A DNA stretch of 64,000 nt, taken from Nonomuraea thailandensis (GTDB taxonomy: Bacteria > Actinomycetota > Actinomycetes > Streptosporangiales > Streptosporangiaceae). Under the pieces are notes generated by a model, which ran no database searches, was not told the DNA's origin, and saw only the letters and a list, made by a program, of their open reading frames with translations. The stretch lies in contig NZ_JAMZEB010000001.1 in NCBI RefSeq assembly GCF_024172165.1, positions 124,001 to 188,000 on the forward strand, read 5' to 3'. Below, piece after piece: positions 37,990-47,524 of the stretch; the stretch's first letter is position 1; every line of letters begins with the position of its first letter. Made by a program: the position numbers and the translations under genes.

Positions 37990-38342
37990 TGCACATGAAC
38001 CTGTACACCGACACCAAGCCGAAGCCGTAGGAGGTCAGTGACGAGCTGCGGGCGGTGATCGAGCCGCTTGTGCCGCAGCGTCAGCGTCGATTCCGGCACC
38101 GACCGCAGAACCGGCAAGACCACCATCGTCATCATCTACGCGATCACCAGCCTCCCACCAGGCCGGATCGCCCACACCCGCGTCGCTGCACTCATCCGCG
38201 GCCACGGGAGCATCGGGCCCTGCACCATCTCCGCGACGTCACCTACCGCGAAGACGCCTGCCGAGCCCGGACCGGAGCAACTCCCCGCATCCTGGCTGGC
38301 CTGCGCACCCTAGTCATCGGCCTGGCACGCCTGCTCGGCTGA
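37990..38342 (+). pseudogene. two joined transposase scraps (IS5-type start, ISAs1-type end)
   Basis: The first part reads KPWEVSDELRAVIEPLVPQR (with TAG for Trp at 38028-38030), the start of an IS5-type transposase. From about 38095 the reading TGKTTIVIIYAITSLPPGRI, AHTRVAALIRGHGSIG and then, after a frame change, ALHHLRDVTYREDACRARTG, TPRILAGLRTLVIGLARLLG is the end of an ISAs1-family transposase. The two pieces are fused directly. Neither can be functional. Confidence 0.6.
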
Positions 38343-38723
38343 ACCAACATCGCCTCCGCCACCGATCACTGCCGCAGCCACCCAGCCGACGGTCTTCAGC
38401 GACGCGGTCTCACGACACGAGAACGCTTCAGCCCTGCCACGCCGCACCAGCAGCGCTTTCCTGCCAAATAACGCCCTATTTGCGCCAGTTTCGCCATCTC
38501 GGAGATTCCGAGATAGGCAGATATCACCGAGAAGAACGGGAGCATCAGGGCAAGAGCGAGCTCCAAAGGCTCCGCCGGCGTGGTATTCCGTGCCAGGGGG
38601 CGTGATCGTCAAACCCTACATGGCGGCGCGTTTTATTGATGGAGGACGGAGAAAACGCAGGCGACGTTCAAGCCTCGAAGACTTCATACTGTCACTACGT
38701 TCCATCAATTCACGGGGCAGCAT
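38343..38723. other. 380-bp gap, small hairpin only
   Basis: No gene is visible. ATCTCGGA-GAT-TCCGAGAT (38496-38514) forms a perfect 8-bp hairpin about 210 bp before the LamG gene. AAATAACGCCCTATTTGCG nearby is unusually AT-rich and could include the promoter. Confidence 0.35.
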
Positions 38724-39495
38724 TTGTTGCGCAACATTTCTCGGGCCTTATGCGTCACCACTCTCATCTCCGGCCTCACCGTTCCCGGCGAGGCCGGAGC
38801 GACCACCGATCAGCCGCCGTCGGCGCCCTCCGGCGTCACCTCCCAGGGCGGACCGGGGCAGGTGGAGATCTCCTGGTCGCCCGCCACTGGCGACAACGGA
38901 GTGAGCCGATACGAGGTCTATCGGTCCTTGTTCGACCCCACTCCTGGCTCCACCGACACGGTGCTGGTCGGAACGGTGACCGGCCTGTCGATCGTAGACA
39001 GCGGGCTGGCGGCGAGCAGGTACAACTGCCGCATACGCGCCGTGGACACGTCCAGCCAGCCGGGAGCGCTATCGGTGAACATCGCATCTCAGGCGACCCT
39101 GTGCGCACCGACCGACTGCCTTGCCGCCGCCTACGGCATGCGGACGTCATCCAGCACCGGCGAGCTGGTGGACGAGTCAGGCCACGGCAACCACGGCACC
39201 CTCTCCGGAGTGGTCACCACCGCTGATGGCAGGCACGGCCTCGGCTTTGAGTTCGGACCGTCGGCAGGCGAGATCATCATCCCGAACTCGGAGTCGCTGA
39301 CCCTGGACACCGCAGCCACTCTGGAGGCTTGGGTCTATCCCACCGACATCACCAACCGCCGCCCCATCCTGGTGAAGGCGGGCCCTGACATCTACACGAG
39401 CTCGTACGAACTTTACGCGGTGAGCGCCAACGACAACCAGCCGCCGGCCGGGCCAGGCATCCTTCTCAACTCCTACGGCAGCCAGATGGGCCTAG
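38724..39495 (+). pseudogene. secreted FN3-LamG protein, 5' part (split by two IS)
   Basis: The start (TTG 38724) leads into a signal-like segment (ALCVTTLISGLTVPGEAGA), a fibronectin type III domain (PSGVTSQGGPGQVEISWSPA, VSRYEVYRSLFDPTPGS) and a LamG/concanavalin-like domain (AYGMRTSSSTGELVDESGHG, NHGTLSGVVTTADGRHGLGF, LTLDTAATLEAWVYPTDITN). The frame is cut at the CTAG of 39492-39495. Joining base 39495 to base 42449 restores an exact frame of 377 codons, including the stop. LamG domains bind glycans, so a secreted carbohydrate-binding role is plausible. TTG start is uncertain. Confidence 0.8.
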
Positions 39496-40917
39496 TACTA
39501 CAGTCATGTTTTGTGATCTAAAGTTGGATCTTGTTGTGGCGTAGCCAGCGTTTCCAGTAGTGGCTGCTGCGGGCGCGGGCTTGGTGGGCGCGTCGGAGAT
39601 GTGACCAGCCCATGGCGCGTTGCAGGATGTCGCTGATGGGGTGGGTGACGGCGCTGGTCAGATGTGCCAGGAGACGGCGGATCTCGGCTGGGGTGAGGGG
39701 GACCAGGCCGCACGTGCTTTTGGGGCGTGGGCGGCGGTGACGGCCAGGTAGGCGTGGGCGAGCATGGCCAGGGTGATGTGGCGGTGGCAGCCGTCGTAGC
39801 GGCGGACCTGGTACTGGTCCAGGCCGACTTCGTTCTTGGCGGACTGGAAGCACTCCTCGATGGCCCATCGGGAACCGGCGATGCGAACGAGCTGGTCCAG
39901 CGAGGTACCCGCGGGTCCGAAGCACAGGTAGTAGGCCATCTCCAGCTCGCCTTGATCGTTCGGGGTGAGACTGCGGCGGACCAGGAGCCAGCGCTGGAAG
40001 CCGCCGGGTCCGCCCAGGTGGTCGTCGGTGTGGGGCGGCAGGGTCGCCATCGCCCAGTCATACAGGCGCGGCCCCTTGGCCCCATCGCCCGCCGACAGGC
40101 GTTTCCATGCCTGCTCGGGGGCGTCGGCGGTCACCGCGTCGGCTCGTGAGCCGGTGTTGCCGTAGCCGATACCGGTGCCGAGCGACTGGCTCCTGGGCAC
40201 GGCGACGACGTAGCCGACCTCGCGTTTTTCCAGGAACAGCCGGAACTTGTGGTCCTGGCCGTACGCCTCGTCCGCGCTCACCCACGAGGCGGGCACGCCA
40301 CTGTCCAGTGCCCGACCCAGCATCGCCGCCGCTAGCGCCGGCTTGGTGGCGAACGACACACTGTCGGGGATGCCGGCCTGCGCGCACCGGGCCCGATCAT
40401 CGGTCCAGGACTTCGGCAGGTACAACTCGGCATCGAGCAGCGCGCGCCCGCGCGGGGTTGCGTACACGAGAAACACCCCGAGCTGGCAGTTCTCCACCCG
40501 GCCAGCCGTTCCCGAGTACTGTCGCTGCACCCCGGCTGAGCGGGTGCCCTTCTTAATGAACCCGGTCTCGTCCACGACCAGTACCCCGCCCGGATCTCCC
40601 AACTGCTCGACCACGTAATCACGCAGGTCAGCACGGACTTCCCGAGGGTTCCACCGCACGTTGTTCAGCAGCCGCTGCATCCGATGCGGCTGCGCATCAC
40701 CCGCAGCCTCGGCCAATTGCCAGCCGTTCTTCCGCTCCACCGGCGCCAGCAGCCCGACCAGATACGCCCGCGCCTGCCGACGCGGCTCCACCCGCCCGAA
40801 ACGGCTGGCCACCCGAGCGAACAGCTCATCCAGCCCCGCCGCCCACGACTGGAGATCCTCAGACGTCACCACATCCGACACGGATCCGACTATAGATCAC
40901 AAAACATGACTGTAGTA
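39496..40917 (-). mobile_element. IS701-family element A, 1422 bp
   Basis: The ends are perfect 24-bp inverted repeats starting TACTACAGTCATGTTTTG (39496 onward) and ending with its reverse complement at 40917. CTAG flanks both sides (39492-39495 and 40918-40921). The transposase fills the element on the minus strand. Confidence 0.9.
39518..40881 (-). CDS. IS701-family transposase A, with -1 frameshift site
   Basis: The product starts VTSEDLQSWAAGLDELFARV and has the IS701 DDE domain: PGGVLVVDETGFIKKGTRSA, GVPASWVSADEAYGQDHKFR, and the Glu region AGSRWAIEECFQSAKNEVGL. Near 39720 the frame changes within C CCA AAA G, read as -1. The C-terminal 70 residues then continue as TCGLVPLTPAEIRRLLAHLT and SHYWKRWLRHNKIQL to the stop at 39518. 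C CCA AAA has the X-XXY-YYZ form of a slippery heptamer, so this may be a programmed shift rather than a mutation. Element ends and the rest of the gene are intact. Confidence 0.85.
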
Positions 40918-40921
40918 CTAG

Positions 40922-42444
40922 TACGGCAGCCGCCATTCGTTAGTTGAGCTGGATGTATGCGGTGGTGAGGCGGGCTCGGTGGTGGAACCAGCGGGCGTGG
41001 GCTTGATGACGGCGTCGCCAAGTCGACCAGTGGGCGATGTGTTCGAGCGTCGGTGTGTGGCCGGTGACGGCGTTGAACAGGCGCTTGACCTCGGCGACCG
41101 TCAGCGGGATCAGGCCGGGGTCGTCAGGCGGTGCTTCGTCGGGATGCGTGGGACGGCCGGCCTGGGTGTCGGTTGCGTGCCGGACTGCGGCGGCGGTGAC
41201 CGCGCAGACGGCCAGGGCGGCCATGACCAGCACGAGGTGGCGCAGCAACGCCTGGTGAAGACGGACCTGGGACTCGTCCAGGCCGAACAGGTCCTTGCCG
41301 GCCTGGAGGCTCTCCTCCACCGGCCATCTCAACCCGGCGGCCGAGATGAGGCGGGTCAGGGTGGCGGGCTGGCCGGCGGGCACGAAGCAGTAGTGAAAGG
41401 CCAGTTCGCCGGTGGTGCGGTGCTTACGGACCAGGAGGAAGTGGGCAGAGCTGGCGGTGGCGATCCAGGCCCAGGCATAGGTGCGTTCTCCCTTGGATCC
41501 TGACCCGGCCGAGCGGATGGTCCACCGGCGTTTCTGCCGCAGGTGCTTGGCCACGGCTTGTTCGCAGGTCAGGCAGCTGCCGCCGCCGAGGGCGAGGGTG
41601 AAGGTGGTGGCGCGGACGCGCAGCACGTAGGCCTGCCCGTGGTCTTCCAGGAAGGTGCGCAGTGCGGTGCAGGCGCCGTAGACCTCGTCCCCGGTCACGA
41701 AGTCCAGGCGTACGCCGTCGGTGTAGGCTTCGCCGAGCAGGCCGATGGCCAGTTCGCCCTTGGTGGCGAAGGTCAGCTCAAGAGGCAGGCCGGTGGTGAT
41801 CGCGGTGACCGGGTCGCTGATCTGCTCAGCGGGGATCCATGGCCGGGCGCCGATCAGTGCGTGTCCGGCCCCGGCGCGGACGTAGGCCAGGTAGACGGTG
41901 TTGATGCCGTTGTCGATGCTACCGGCGCAGCCCATGTGCTGACGCTTGACGCCTGCCGTGGCCGTGCCCTTCATTTCCTGGCCGGACTCGTCCAGCACTC
42001 CGACCTTCAGGCTGCCTGCGCTGGTGGCGGCTTCGAGGCGGGCCACGGCGAAACGGCGGACGACGCTCATCGCGCCGGCGGTGTCCCACCGGGCCCGGTT
42101 CAGCAGCCGCTGGGTGGCGTCCGGCCGGTGGTCGCCGATCCATTCGGCGATCGTCCAGCCGTTGCGTTTGGGCAGCTCCGACATGACGGCTCGGACGTAC
42201 TTGGCGGCCTGTAGCCGTGGTTCGATCCGGGGGAACATCGGGGCCAGCGCGGTCATGAGGTCGTCGAGGTTCCGTTGCACGCGCCCGGCCTCTACGATGA
42301 GGGCAGCAGCCGCTTTGGATCTTGTTCTCGTCACACAGACATGATCACGAGCGGCTGCTCTCGTTGTACGGGGATCCCGCCAGAAGCTCCCATCAAGCTG
42401 GCACCGTGTCATCCCAGCTCACACAGCAAATGGCGGCTGCCGTA
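40922..42444 (-). mobile_element. IS701-family element B, 1523 bp
   Basis: The left end TACGGCAGCCGCCATT (40922-40937) is matched exactly by the reverse complement at 42429-42444, and weaker pairing extends to GAGCTG. CTAG flanks at 40918-40921 and 42445-42448. The left CTAG is shared with element A, so both elements sit in what was one target. Confidence 0.9.
40940..42334 (-). CDS. IS701-family transposase B
   Basis: The intact 464-residue reading (GTG 42334; an earlier in-frame start at 42412 lies within the element end and is less likely) begins VTRTRSKAAAALIVEAGRVQ. DDE residues are seen in LKVGVLDESGQEMKGTATAG, VRLDFVTGDEVYGACTALRT and AAGLRWPVEESLQAGKDLFG. The C-terminal LIPLTVAEVKRLFNAVTGHT and RRRHQAHARWFHHRARL are typical of IS701. 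No frame break is present, and with intact ends and a target repeat this element may still be active. Confidence 0.92.
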   Translation of the reverse strand: MTRTRSKAAAALIVEAGRVQRNLDDLMTALAPMFPRIEPRLQAAKYVRAVMSELPKRNGWTIAEWIGDHRPDATQRLLNRARWDTAGAMSVVRRFAVARLEAATSAGSLKVGVLDESGQEMKGTATAGVKRQHMGCAGSIDNGINTVYLAYVRAGAGHALIGARPWIPAEQISDPVTAITTGLPLELTFATKGELAIGLLGEAYTDGVRLDFVTGDEVYGACTALRTFLEDHGQAYVLRVRATTFTLALGGGSCLTCEQAVAKHLRQKRRWTIRSAGSGSKGERTYAWAWIATASSAHFLLVRKHRTTGELAFHYCFVPAGQPATLTRLISAAGLRWPVEESLQAGKDLFGLDESQVRLHQALLRHLVLVMAALAVCAVTAAAVRHATDTQAGRPTHPDEAPPDDPGLIPLTVAEVKRLFNAVTGHTPTLEHIAHWSTWRRRHQAHARWFHHRARLTTAYIQLN

Positions 42445-42448
42445 CTAG

Positions 42449-42807
42449 GTAGCGAGGGCCCGCTCCCCGTGAACACCTGGACCCACATCGCCGCCACGCT
42501 CGACGGGACCTACCTGCGGCTGTACGTCAATGGCACGCTGGTGGCCTCGAAGCGCGAGAACGATCCGATCAAGGTCACCAACGCCCCCGTACGGATCGGC
42601 CGCGACTTGCCGCAGTTCAACAAGCAGTTCAAAGGCCGCATCGACGACATCCGTATCTACCGTACGGCTCTGACGCCCGAGCAGATCCAATCGGACATGA
42701 ACACCCCCGTGGCGCAGGCCGCCGGCCATTCATCCCGGTCCGCCGCCTTGATGAGCGGCGGACCGTCCGCGTCACCGCAGACCTACACCGCAGGACAGCA
42801 ACTCTAG
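42449..42807 (+). pseudogene. secreted FN3-LamG protein, 3' part
   Basis: The reading GSEGPLPVNTWTHIAATLDG, TYLRLYVNGTLVASKREN, APVRIGRDLPQFNKQFKGRI and DDIRIYRTALTPEQIQSDM is the second half of a LamG domain (the W-H-A-T and G-IDD-R-Y-ALT blocks), followed by a short Ser/Gly tail. It fits the 5' part ending at 39495 in frame. No start of its own is evident. Confidence 0.85.
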
Positions 42808-43420
42808 GAGGAGTGTCGGGCCGCGCACCTGCCCAGTCGACGGGGCGTGCATCTGCTCTCCGAGACGCTTCGAAATGCAGGATTGTGCGAATGCCCTGGA
42901 ACTTGCCGCGCCGACTCTCTGTTTCCCGGCCGAGCGCGCTTCGTATCATGCCACAGCAGAATGGCTTGTCATGGGCCCGCGATTGGCCTATCTACCTGCT
43001 GGCAGGCATGCGACTGATCACCGCTTGGAATCTTCGCCGTGTGCCGCGTCTACGGCCTGCAGGCGTTCTCCGAGATTCGCGGATGTCGGACTTCCATCGC
43101 TTTCTGAACATCCACCCGCGGAGCTTTCTCCTGCACGTGCTGTCGCTGAATCTTCTAACAGGAGGCCTGCCATTTCTCGCGCTGGGTCTCGTTTCTGGAG
43201 GTCCCTCGAATCAAGGCGGCATGCGGGATCATACTCCTGCGCTCCCTCCTCGCGGGGCTCCTGCACGCATGCGTGAATGCCTCCAGCCGCGCCTGCTGGT
43301 GCCGCCGCCATCGAGAGGCGAACGAGGCTCAGCGGCCGCAGTACGTGCTCGTGGCAGAGGCGAGGGGGTCGAGCGGGCGTCGATGGACGAATTCTAGAAG
43401 GGATAGGAGTAGCGGCGGCT
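42808..43420. other. about 0.6 kb with no supported gene
   Basis: A plus-strand frame runs through most of it, but the translation has no recognisable domain and no ribosome site. Only WPIYLLAGMRLITAWNLRR and SFLLHVLSLNLLTGGLPFLA look hydrophobic. Probably decayed. Confidence 0.3.
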
Positions 43421-43768
43421 ATGGACGAACGCGCTTTGGCCAAGGTGTTCCAGGGGACCGACATCGTGGCCGCACCCGGCGAATCTGTGGTGCGCAGAGC
43501 CGGCGCTAGCCTGCGATCCGGCCCCATGGCGGTGCGCGGCCGCCTTTGGTTGACCAGTCACTGGCTGGTCTTTCGTTCGCACTCCATGAATGTTCAGGCG
43601 GGCGTCTGGGCATGGCCACTGGTGGAGATCGTTTCAGTGGCGCCGGACAAGACGGTCTCCGTCATGCCGACCGGCATGGAGATCGTGCTGTGGAGTGATG
43701 AACGCGTTCATTTCCTCGTGTATCGCCGTCAGGTCTGGATCAAGGCGATCATGGAGGCGAGAGGCTGA
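43421..43768 (+). CDS. GRAM-domain protein
   Basis: The 115-residue protein is nearly all one GRAM/PH-like fold: GESVVRRAGASLRSGPMAVR, GRLWLTSHWLVFRSHSMNV, WAWPLVEIVSVAPDK and VLWSDERVHFLVYRRQVWIK. GRAM domains bind lipids or proteins; bacterial members are mostly unstudied. ATG 43421 has AGGAG upstream at a long 11-nt spacing. It is monocistronic, with no related neighbour. Confidence 0.75.
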   Translation: MDERALAKVFQGTDIVAAPGESVVRRAGASLRSGPMAVRGRLWLTSHWLVFRSHSMNVQAGVWAWPLVEIVSVAPDKTVSVMPTGMEIVLWSDERVHFLVYRRQVWIKAIMEARG

Positions 43769-43937
43769 TGTGATCGCCGCCCGCTGCGATGGCATCGGGG
43801 GCAAGCATCGATATCAACCATCGCTCGGCGACCTGCGCGCAACACCGCCGACTGTCCACACCGCGTCCGGACGCGATGCGCTCAGCTTCAGGCAAGCTGG
43901 AGTTGCCGCGGTTCGATAGACACATCAGCGCTTGCGA

Positions 43938-44235
43938 CTACGCGGCAGCATAGTCGAGGTCGTGGGCGTTCTTGATCGCGTGTCGGCGTTCGTACTCGGC
44001 GGGGCTGAGCTGGCCGTTGGCGGAGTGCCGGCGGCGCGGGTTGTAGAAAGCCCTCGATATAGCTGAACAGGGCTCGTTCGGCTTCTGACCTGGTGTGGAA
44101 GGTGCGCCGGTCGATCAACTCACACTCTAGCGAGGCGAAGAAGCTCTCGGTGATCGCATTGTCGAAGCACGTCCCGGTGCGGCCCGTCGACGGGCGGACG
44201 CCGGCCTGCTCGCAGCGCTGGCCGAAGGCAATGGA
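43938..44235 (-). pseudogene. IS3-family OrfB C-terminal remnant
   Basis: The reading QYTSIAFGQRCEQAGVRPST, TGTCFDNAITESFFASLECE, LIDRRTFHTRSEAERALFSY and, after a frame change near 44055, YNPRRRHSANGQLSPAEYER to YAAA is the end of an IS3 OrfB (integrase core). The last catalytic Glu lies in NAITESFFASLE. Everything before QYTS is missing and replaced by an unrelated Pro/Thr-rich frame reaching 44745, which I do not recognise. Confidence 0.75.
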
Positions 44236-44752
44236 GGTGTATTGCTCGGATTCAATCGGTGTGGCGGCGGGCGGGCCGCTGTCGGTGGTGTTGGCGGCCG
44301 CAGTGTGGTCGGGCGGGGCTGATCGATCAGTGGCGTACGTCAGGCCGCCGGCGGGTGTCGGCTTTCGGGTGGAGTGCGGGTCGGGGAGGTCTGCCGGGTC
44401 GGGGGCGCGGTCTGGTTCGGCCTGGTTGCCATCTGGGTCCGAGGGCTGTTCCACGCCTGGGTGTCTATCCGGGCAGAGAACGCCTCGCTCATTCCAGTAG
44501 CGTTTGAGTCGTGGAGTGTTACCTGGGGTAGGAGTAGCGGCGTCCTGGTCAGGGGCTTGGGGGAAGGACGACTTGAGTTCCGGGCCGGCTATGTGGCCGG
44601 TAGCGCCCGGGTTGGTCGCGGTGGCTTCGTCGGTAGTGGCCCAGGAGCGCAGCGCGGGAGCGGGGTAGGCGGCGGGCAGGGGTTCGCTGTGGGCGGCCAG
44701 CAGGGCGTCGACGACCGCGGTGCGGGTGGTTAGACCGTGACTCATTTGGGGA

Positions 44753-45576
44753 TTGATCGTTAGTTCATTCGTGGATGCGTTCCTTCAACGGCTGGTGCCT
44801 GACGAGTTGTGGGAGTTGTTCCTGCGGGTGGTGCCGCCGGCGCCGACGCGGCCGCAGGGTGGCGGACGGCGGCGGGTCGACGATCGAGTGATCCTGGCGG
44901 CGATCGTGTACGTGGCGACCACGGGATGCGCCTGGCGGCAGTTGCCGCCGGTGTTCGGCGCGTCCTGGCAGACGGTGCATCGGCGCTTCACCGAGTGGAG
45001 CGCTGCGCGCGTGTGGGCCAAGCTGTACCGGGTCCTGCTGGACGAGCTCGGCGCGCGAGGAGAGCTGGACTGGTCGCGGTGCGCGATCGACTCCGTGAGC
45101 GTCCGGGCGATGAAAGGGGGGACCTGACAGGCCCGAATCGGCTCGATCGCGGCAAGAAAGGGTCGAAGATCCACCTCATCACCGAACGAACGGGTCTGCC
45201 CATCGCTGTCGCGATCAGCGCCGCCAACCTCCACGACAGTGTCGCGCTGGAACCGCTGGTGCGCAGCATCCCGCCCATTCGCTCCCGCCGCGGACCACGA
45301 CGCCGCCGGCCGGGCAGGCTCCACGGGGACAAGGGCTACGACTATCCCCGCCTGCGGGCCTTCCTGCGCGGCCGGGGCATCGTCCCGCGTATCGCCCGTC
45401 GCGGGATCGAATCCAGCCAGCGGCTGGGACGCCACCGCTGGGTCGTGGAAAGGACGGTCTCGTGGCTGGCCGGCTGCCGCCGGTTACACCGGCGCTACGA
45501 ACGCCGGGCCGACCACTTCGCATCCTTCGTCGCTATCGCTGCAGCCCTCATCTGCTACCGCCGACTCACCAATTGA
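44753..45576 (+). CDS. IS5-group transposase with probable programmed -1 frameshift
   Basis: The first frame (to 45127) reads VDAFLQRLVPDELWELFLRV, RRRVDDRVILAAIVYVATTG, CAWRQLPPVFGASWQTVHRR and the first catalytic Asp in RCAIDSVSVRAMKGGT. At AAAGGGGGGAC (about 45113-45123) a -1 shift gives GDLTGPNRLDRGKKGSKIHL, LPIAVAISAANLHDSVALEP, RLHGDKGYDYPRLRAFLRGR and RLGRHRWVVERTVSWLAGCR. Many actinomycete elements of this group make the fusion product by such a shift, so this is likely functional. The start is TTG 44753 or GTG 44771. Confidence 0.82.
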
Positions 45577-45577
45577 G

Positions 45578-46884
45578 TCACTGTCTTAGCTGGCCGCGCA
45601 GGTGCTTGCGGCGGGCGTTGCGAGCGGCGGTGATCTCTTTGAGGCTGACCGTCTCTCCGGCCAGGTCGGGGCAGACGGCCCGGCACAGGAACTTCTCCCC
45701 GCCCGGGGTGCGCAGGTAGACGCGGATCTCGGTGATGTCGCGGGGGTCGTAGCGGATGGTGACGTCCTCGCGGACGTAGTCGGCCAGGACCGGGTCGATG
45801 AACCGCAGCGCCAGGAAATGGATCCCGTCGGTGTGGACCTTGCGGGGTTTGGCGACCGTCGATGGCAGCAGGTCGAGTTGTTCGAGCGAGTCGGGCATGC
45901 GCGGGATGAACGCGCCCGCCTCCCAGCGTGTCTGGGGCGGTGTCCTGGTTTCGGAGTGCGACCGCCGGTTGTACACCTCGCGGATGAACTGGCCGATCGC
46001 GGCGTCGAGCTCGGGCAGGGTCAGGGTGGCCTGGCCGGCCCGGTCGGGGTGCCGACGGGTGCGTAGCCGGGCAGGTGCGCCAGGCACATCTGGTTGAAGG
46101 TCTCCAGGACCCGTTCGATCTTGCCGTGGCCGTGCGGCTGTCCCTTCTTGGTGAACACCGGACGGACTTTCAGGTCGGCCATCACCTGCTCCAGGTGTGC
46201 GGAGGTGAAGTCCGAGCCGTGGTCGAGATGGAACACCTCGGGGATGCCGCACACGTGCCAGCCAGGTTCGCTCTTGCGCCAGATCGCATGCCGGAGCGCC
46301 AGCGCGATCGTGAGCGCCGAGGGTGCCTCCAGGTTGAGCGCGTATCCGGCGATCGCGCGGGAGTGGTCGTCCTCGATCAATGTCAGCCACGGCCGCGACG
46401 GCTTGGCGGAGGCGTCGATCACCCAAATGTCCAGCTCGGTGTGGTCGGCCTGCCGGATCTGGTTCGGCTTGGACGCTTCACGGCGATGCACCAGGTCATA
46501 CACCTCCCAGTATCTTTTCGTACCCTCCAGCGCGGGGGTCACCAACGCGGGGTCGACGTTCCTGATGACCTCGGAGACCGTGGTGTATCCCGGGACCGGC
46601 CAGCCGCGGGCGGTGGCGACGCTGGCGGCCTGTCGGTGGATCGCCGCGACGCTCGGCTTCGGCGGGCGCAGCGCGAGGCCTTCGATGAAGACGACCAGCT
46701 CGTCGGGGATCTTGCGGCGGCCACGGTCCGAACGCCGCGCACGAGCCAGACCGGCCAGGCCGTCGGCCTGGTAAACCGCCCGCCAGCGCCGCAGCGTCCG
46801 CTCAGGGACGCCACAGCGAGTCGCGAGCGTTGCCGGCGGCACGCCGTCCTCCACATGCGGGCGGAGAAGCCGCCACCGCTCCAT
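45578..46884 (-). pseudogene. TniA/Mu-type DDE transposase, frameshifted
   Basis: The N-terminal frame (46884-about 46055) has an HTH (TLATRCGVPERTLRRWRAVY), QADHTELDIWVIDASAKPSR with the first Asp, PWLTLIEDDHSRAIAGYALN, FHLDHGSDFTSAHLEQVMAD with the second Asp, and GHGKIERVLETFNQMCLAHL with the Glu. One missing C shifts it into RAGQATLTLPELDAAIGQFI and the Mu C-terminal beta-barrel-like end (FIDPVLADYVREDVTIRYDP, ARNARRKHLRGQLRQ). The ATPase gene that normally follows (TniB-like) is absent; an IS5 ends 1 bp away. So only a fragment of the transposition set remains. Confidence 0.8.
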
Positions 46885-47524
46885 CGCCTGCTGGCGGCGA
46901 AGCTCCGTCAGGCCGCTCAGCGGACCCCCACGACCGTCCTACCCGCCGGGTACCCCGGCCGGGCCGACTGGACCGCCCGTCTCATCCGCCGCCACGAACA
47001 CCAGAATCCCCCTGCCAGCGATCGTCCGCCACCGCTCGCCTCTTATTTCGTGCCTCGGGATGCGCTGGTCGAGCGCTGCGTCGTCGCCGGCCGGCCGATC
47101 GCTCAAGTAGGGGCGCCGGTAATAGACGCGTCATGAGCCCCAATCGAGCTTCCGGCCGGCGTGCACAGAGCGTGGCAGGGCCCCGCGATCTCCATGGTCG
47201 GGGCCCTGGTCCGTGACAATCGCCTTATCACGGGTCAGGCACACCCTATGGGCACAGTGGGTAGTCGGTTGCTCGGCGTAGGGTTACGATCGAGCCCTGC
47301 AACCCGAAGCCCTCGGGATATTGGAGGCCGCACTCTGGGGCTTGGCCGGCGGCGGGGCGCCGCGCTGGTGTCGTTGTCGGCGGCCATCAAGGTAGTGCTC
47401 GGGGGCCAGGGCGGCGACGGGATGCGGTGGGCCGGGAGGCGCGCGATGCTCACCAACGCACACACTGTGCCGCGCTCGCCTGCACCCCCGCCGACCCGCA
47501 CGTCCCGCGGTGCGAGGTGCGGGC
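46885..47524. other. about 0.64 kb without a supported gene
   Basis: The 46.9-47.1 kb part may hold the TniA element's left end, but no repeat could be fixed. Open frames in 47.15-47.5 kb are Arg/Gly-rich and match nothing known to me. Confidence 0.3.

Noticed and set aside
44260..44745. A Pro/Thr-rich minus-strand start fused to the IS3 remnant as a real gene
   Set aside because: No ribosome site or domain; it probably arises from the open antisense frame next to the junction.
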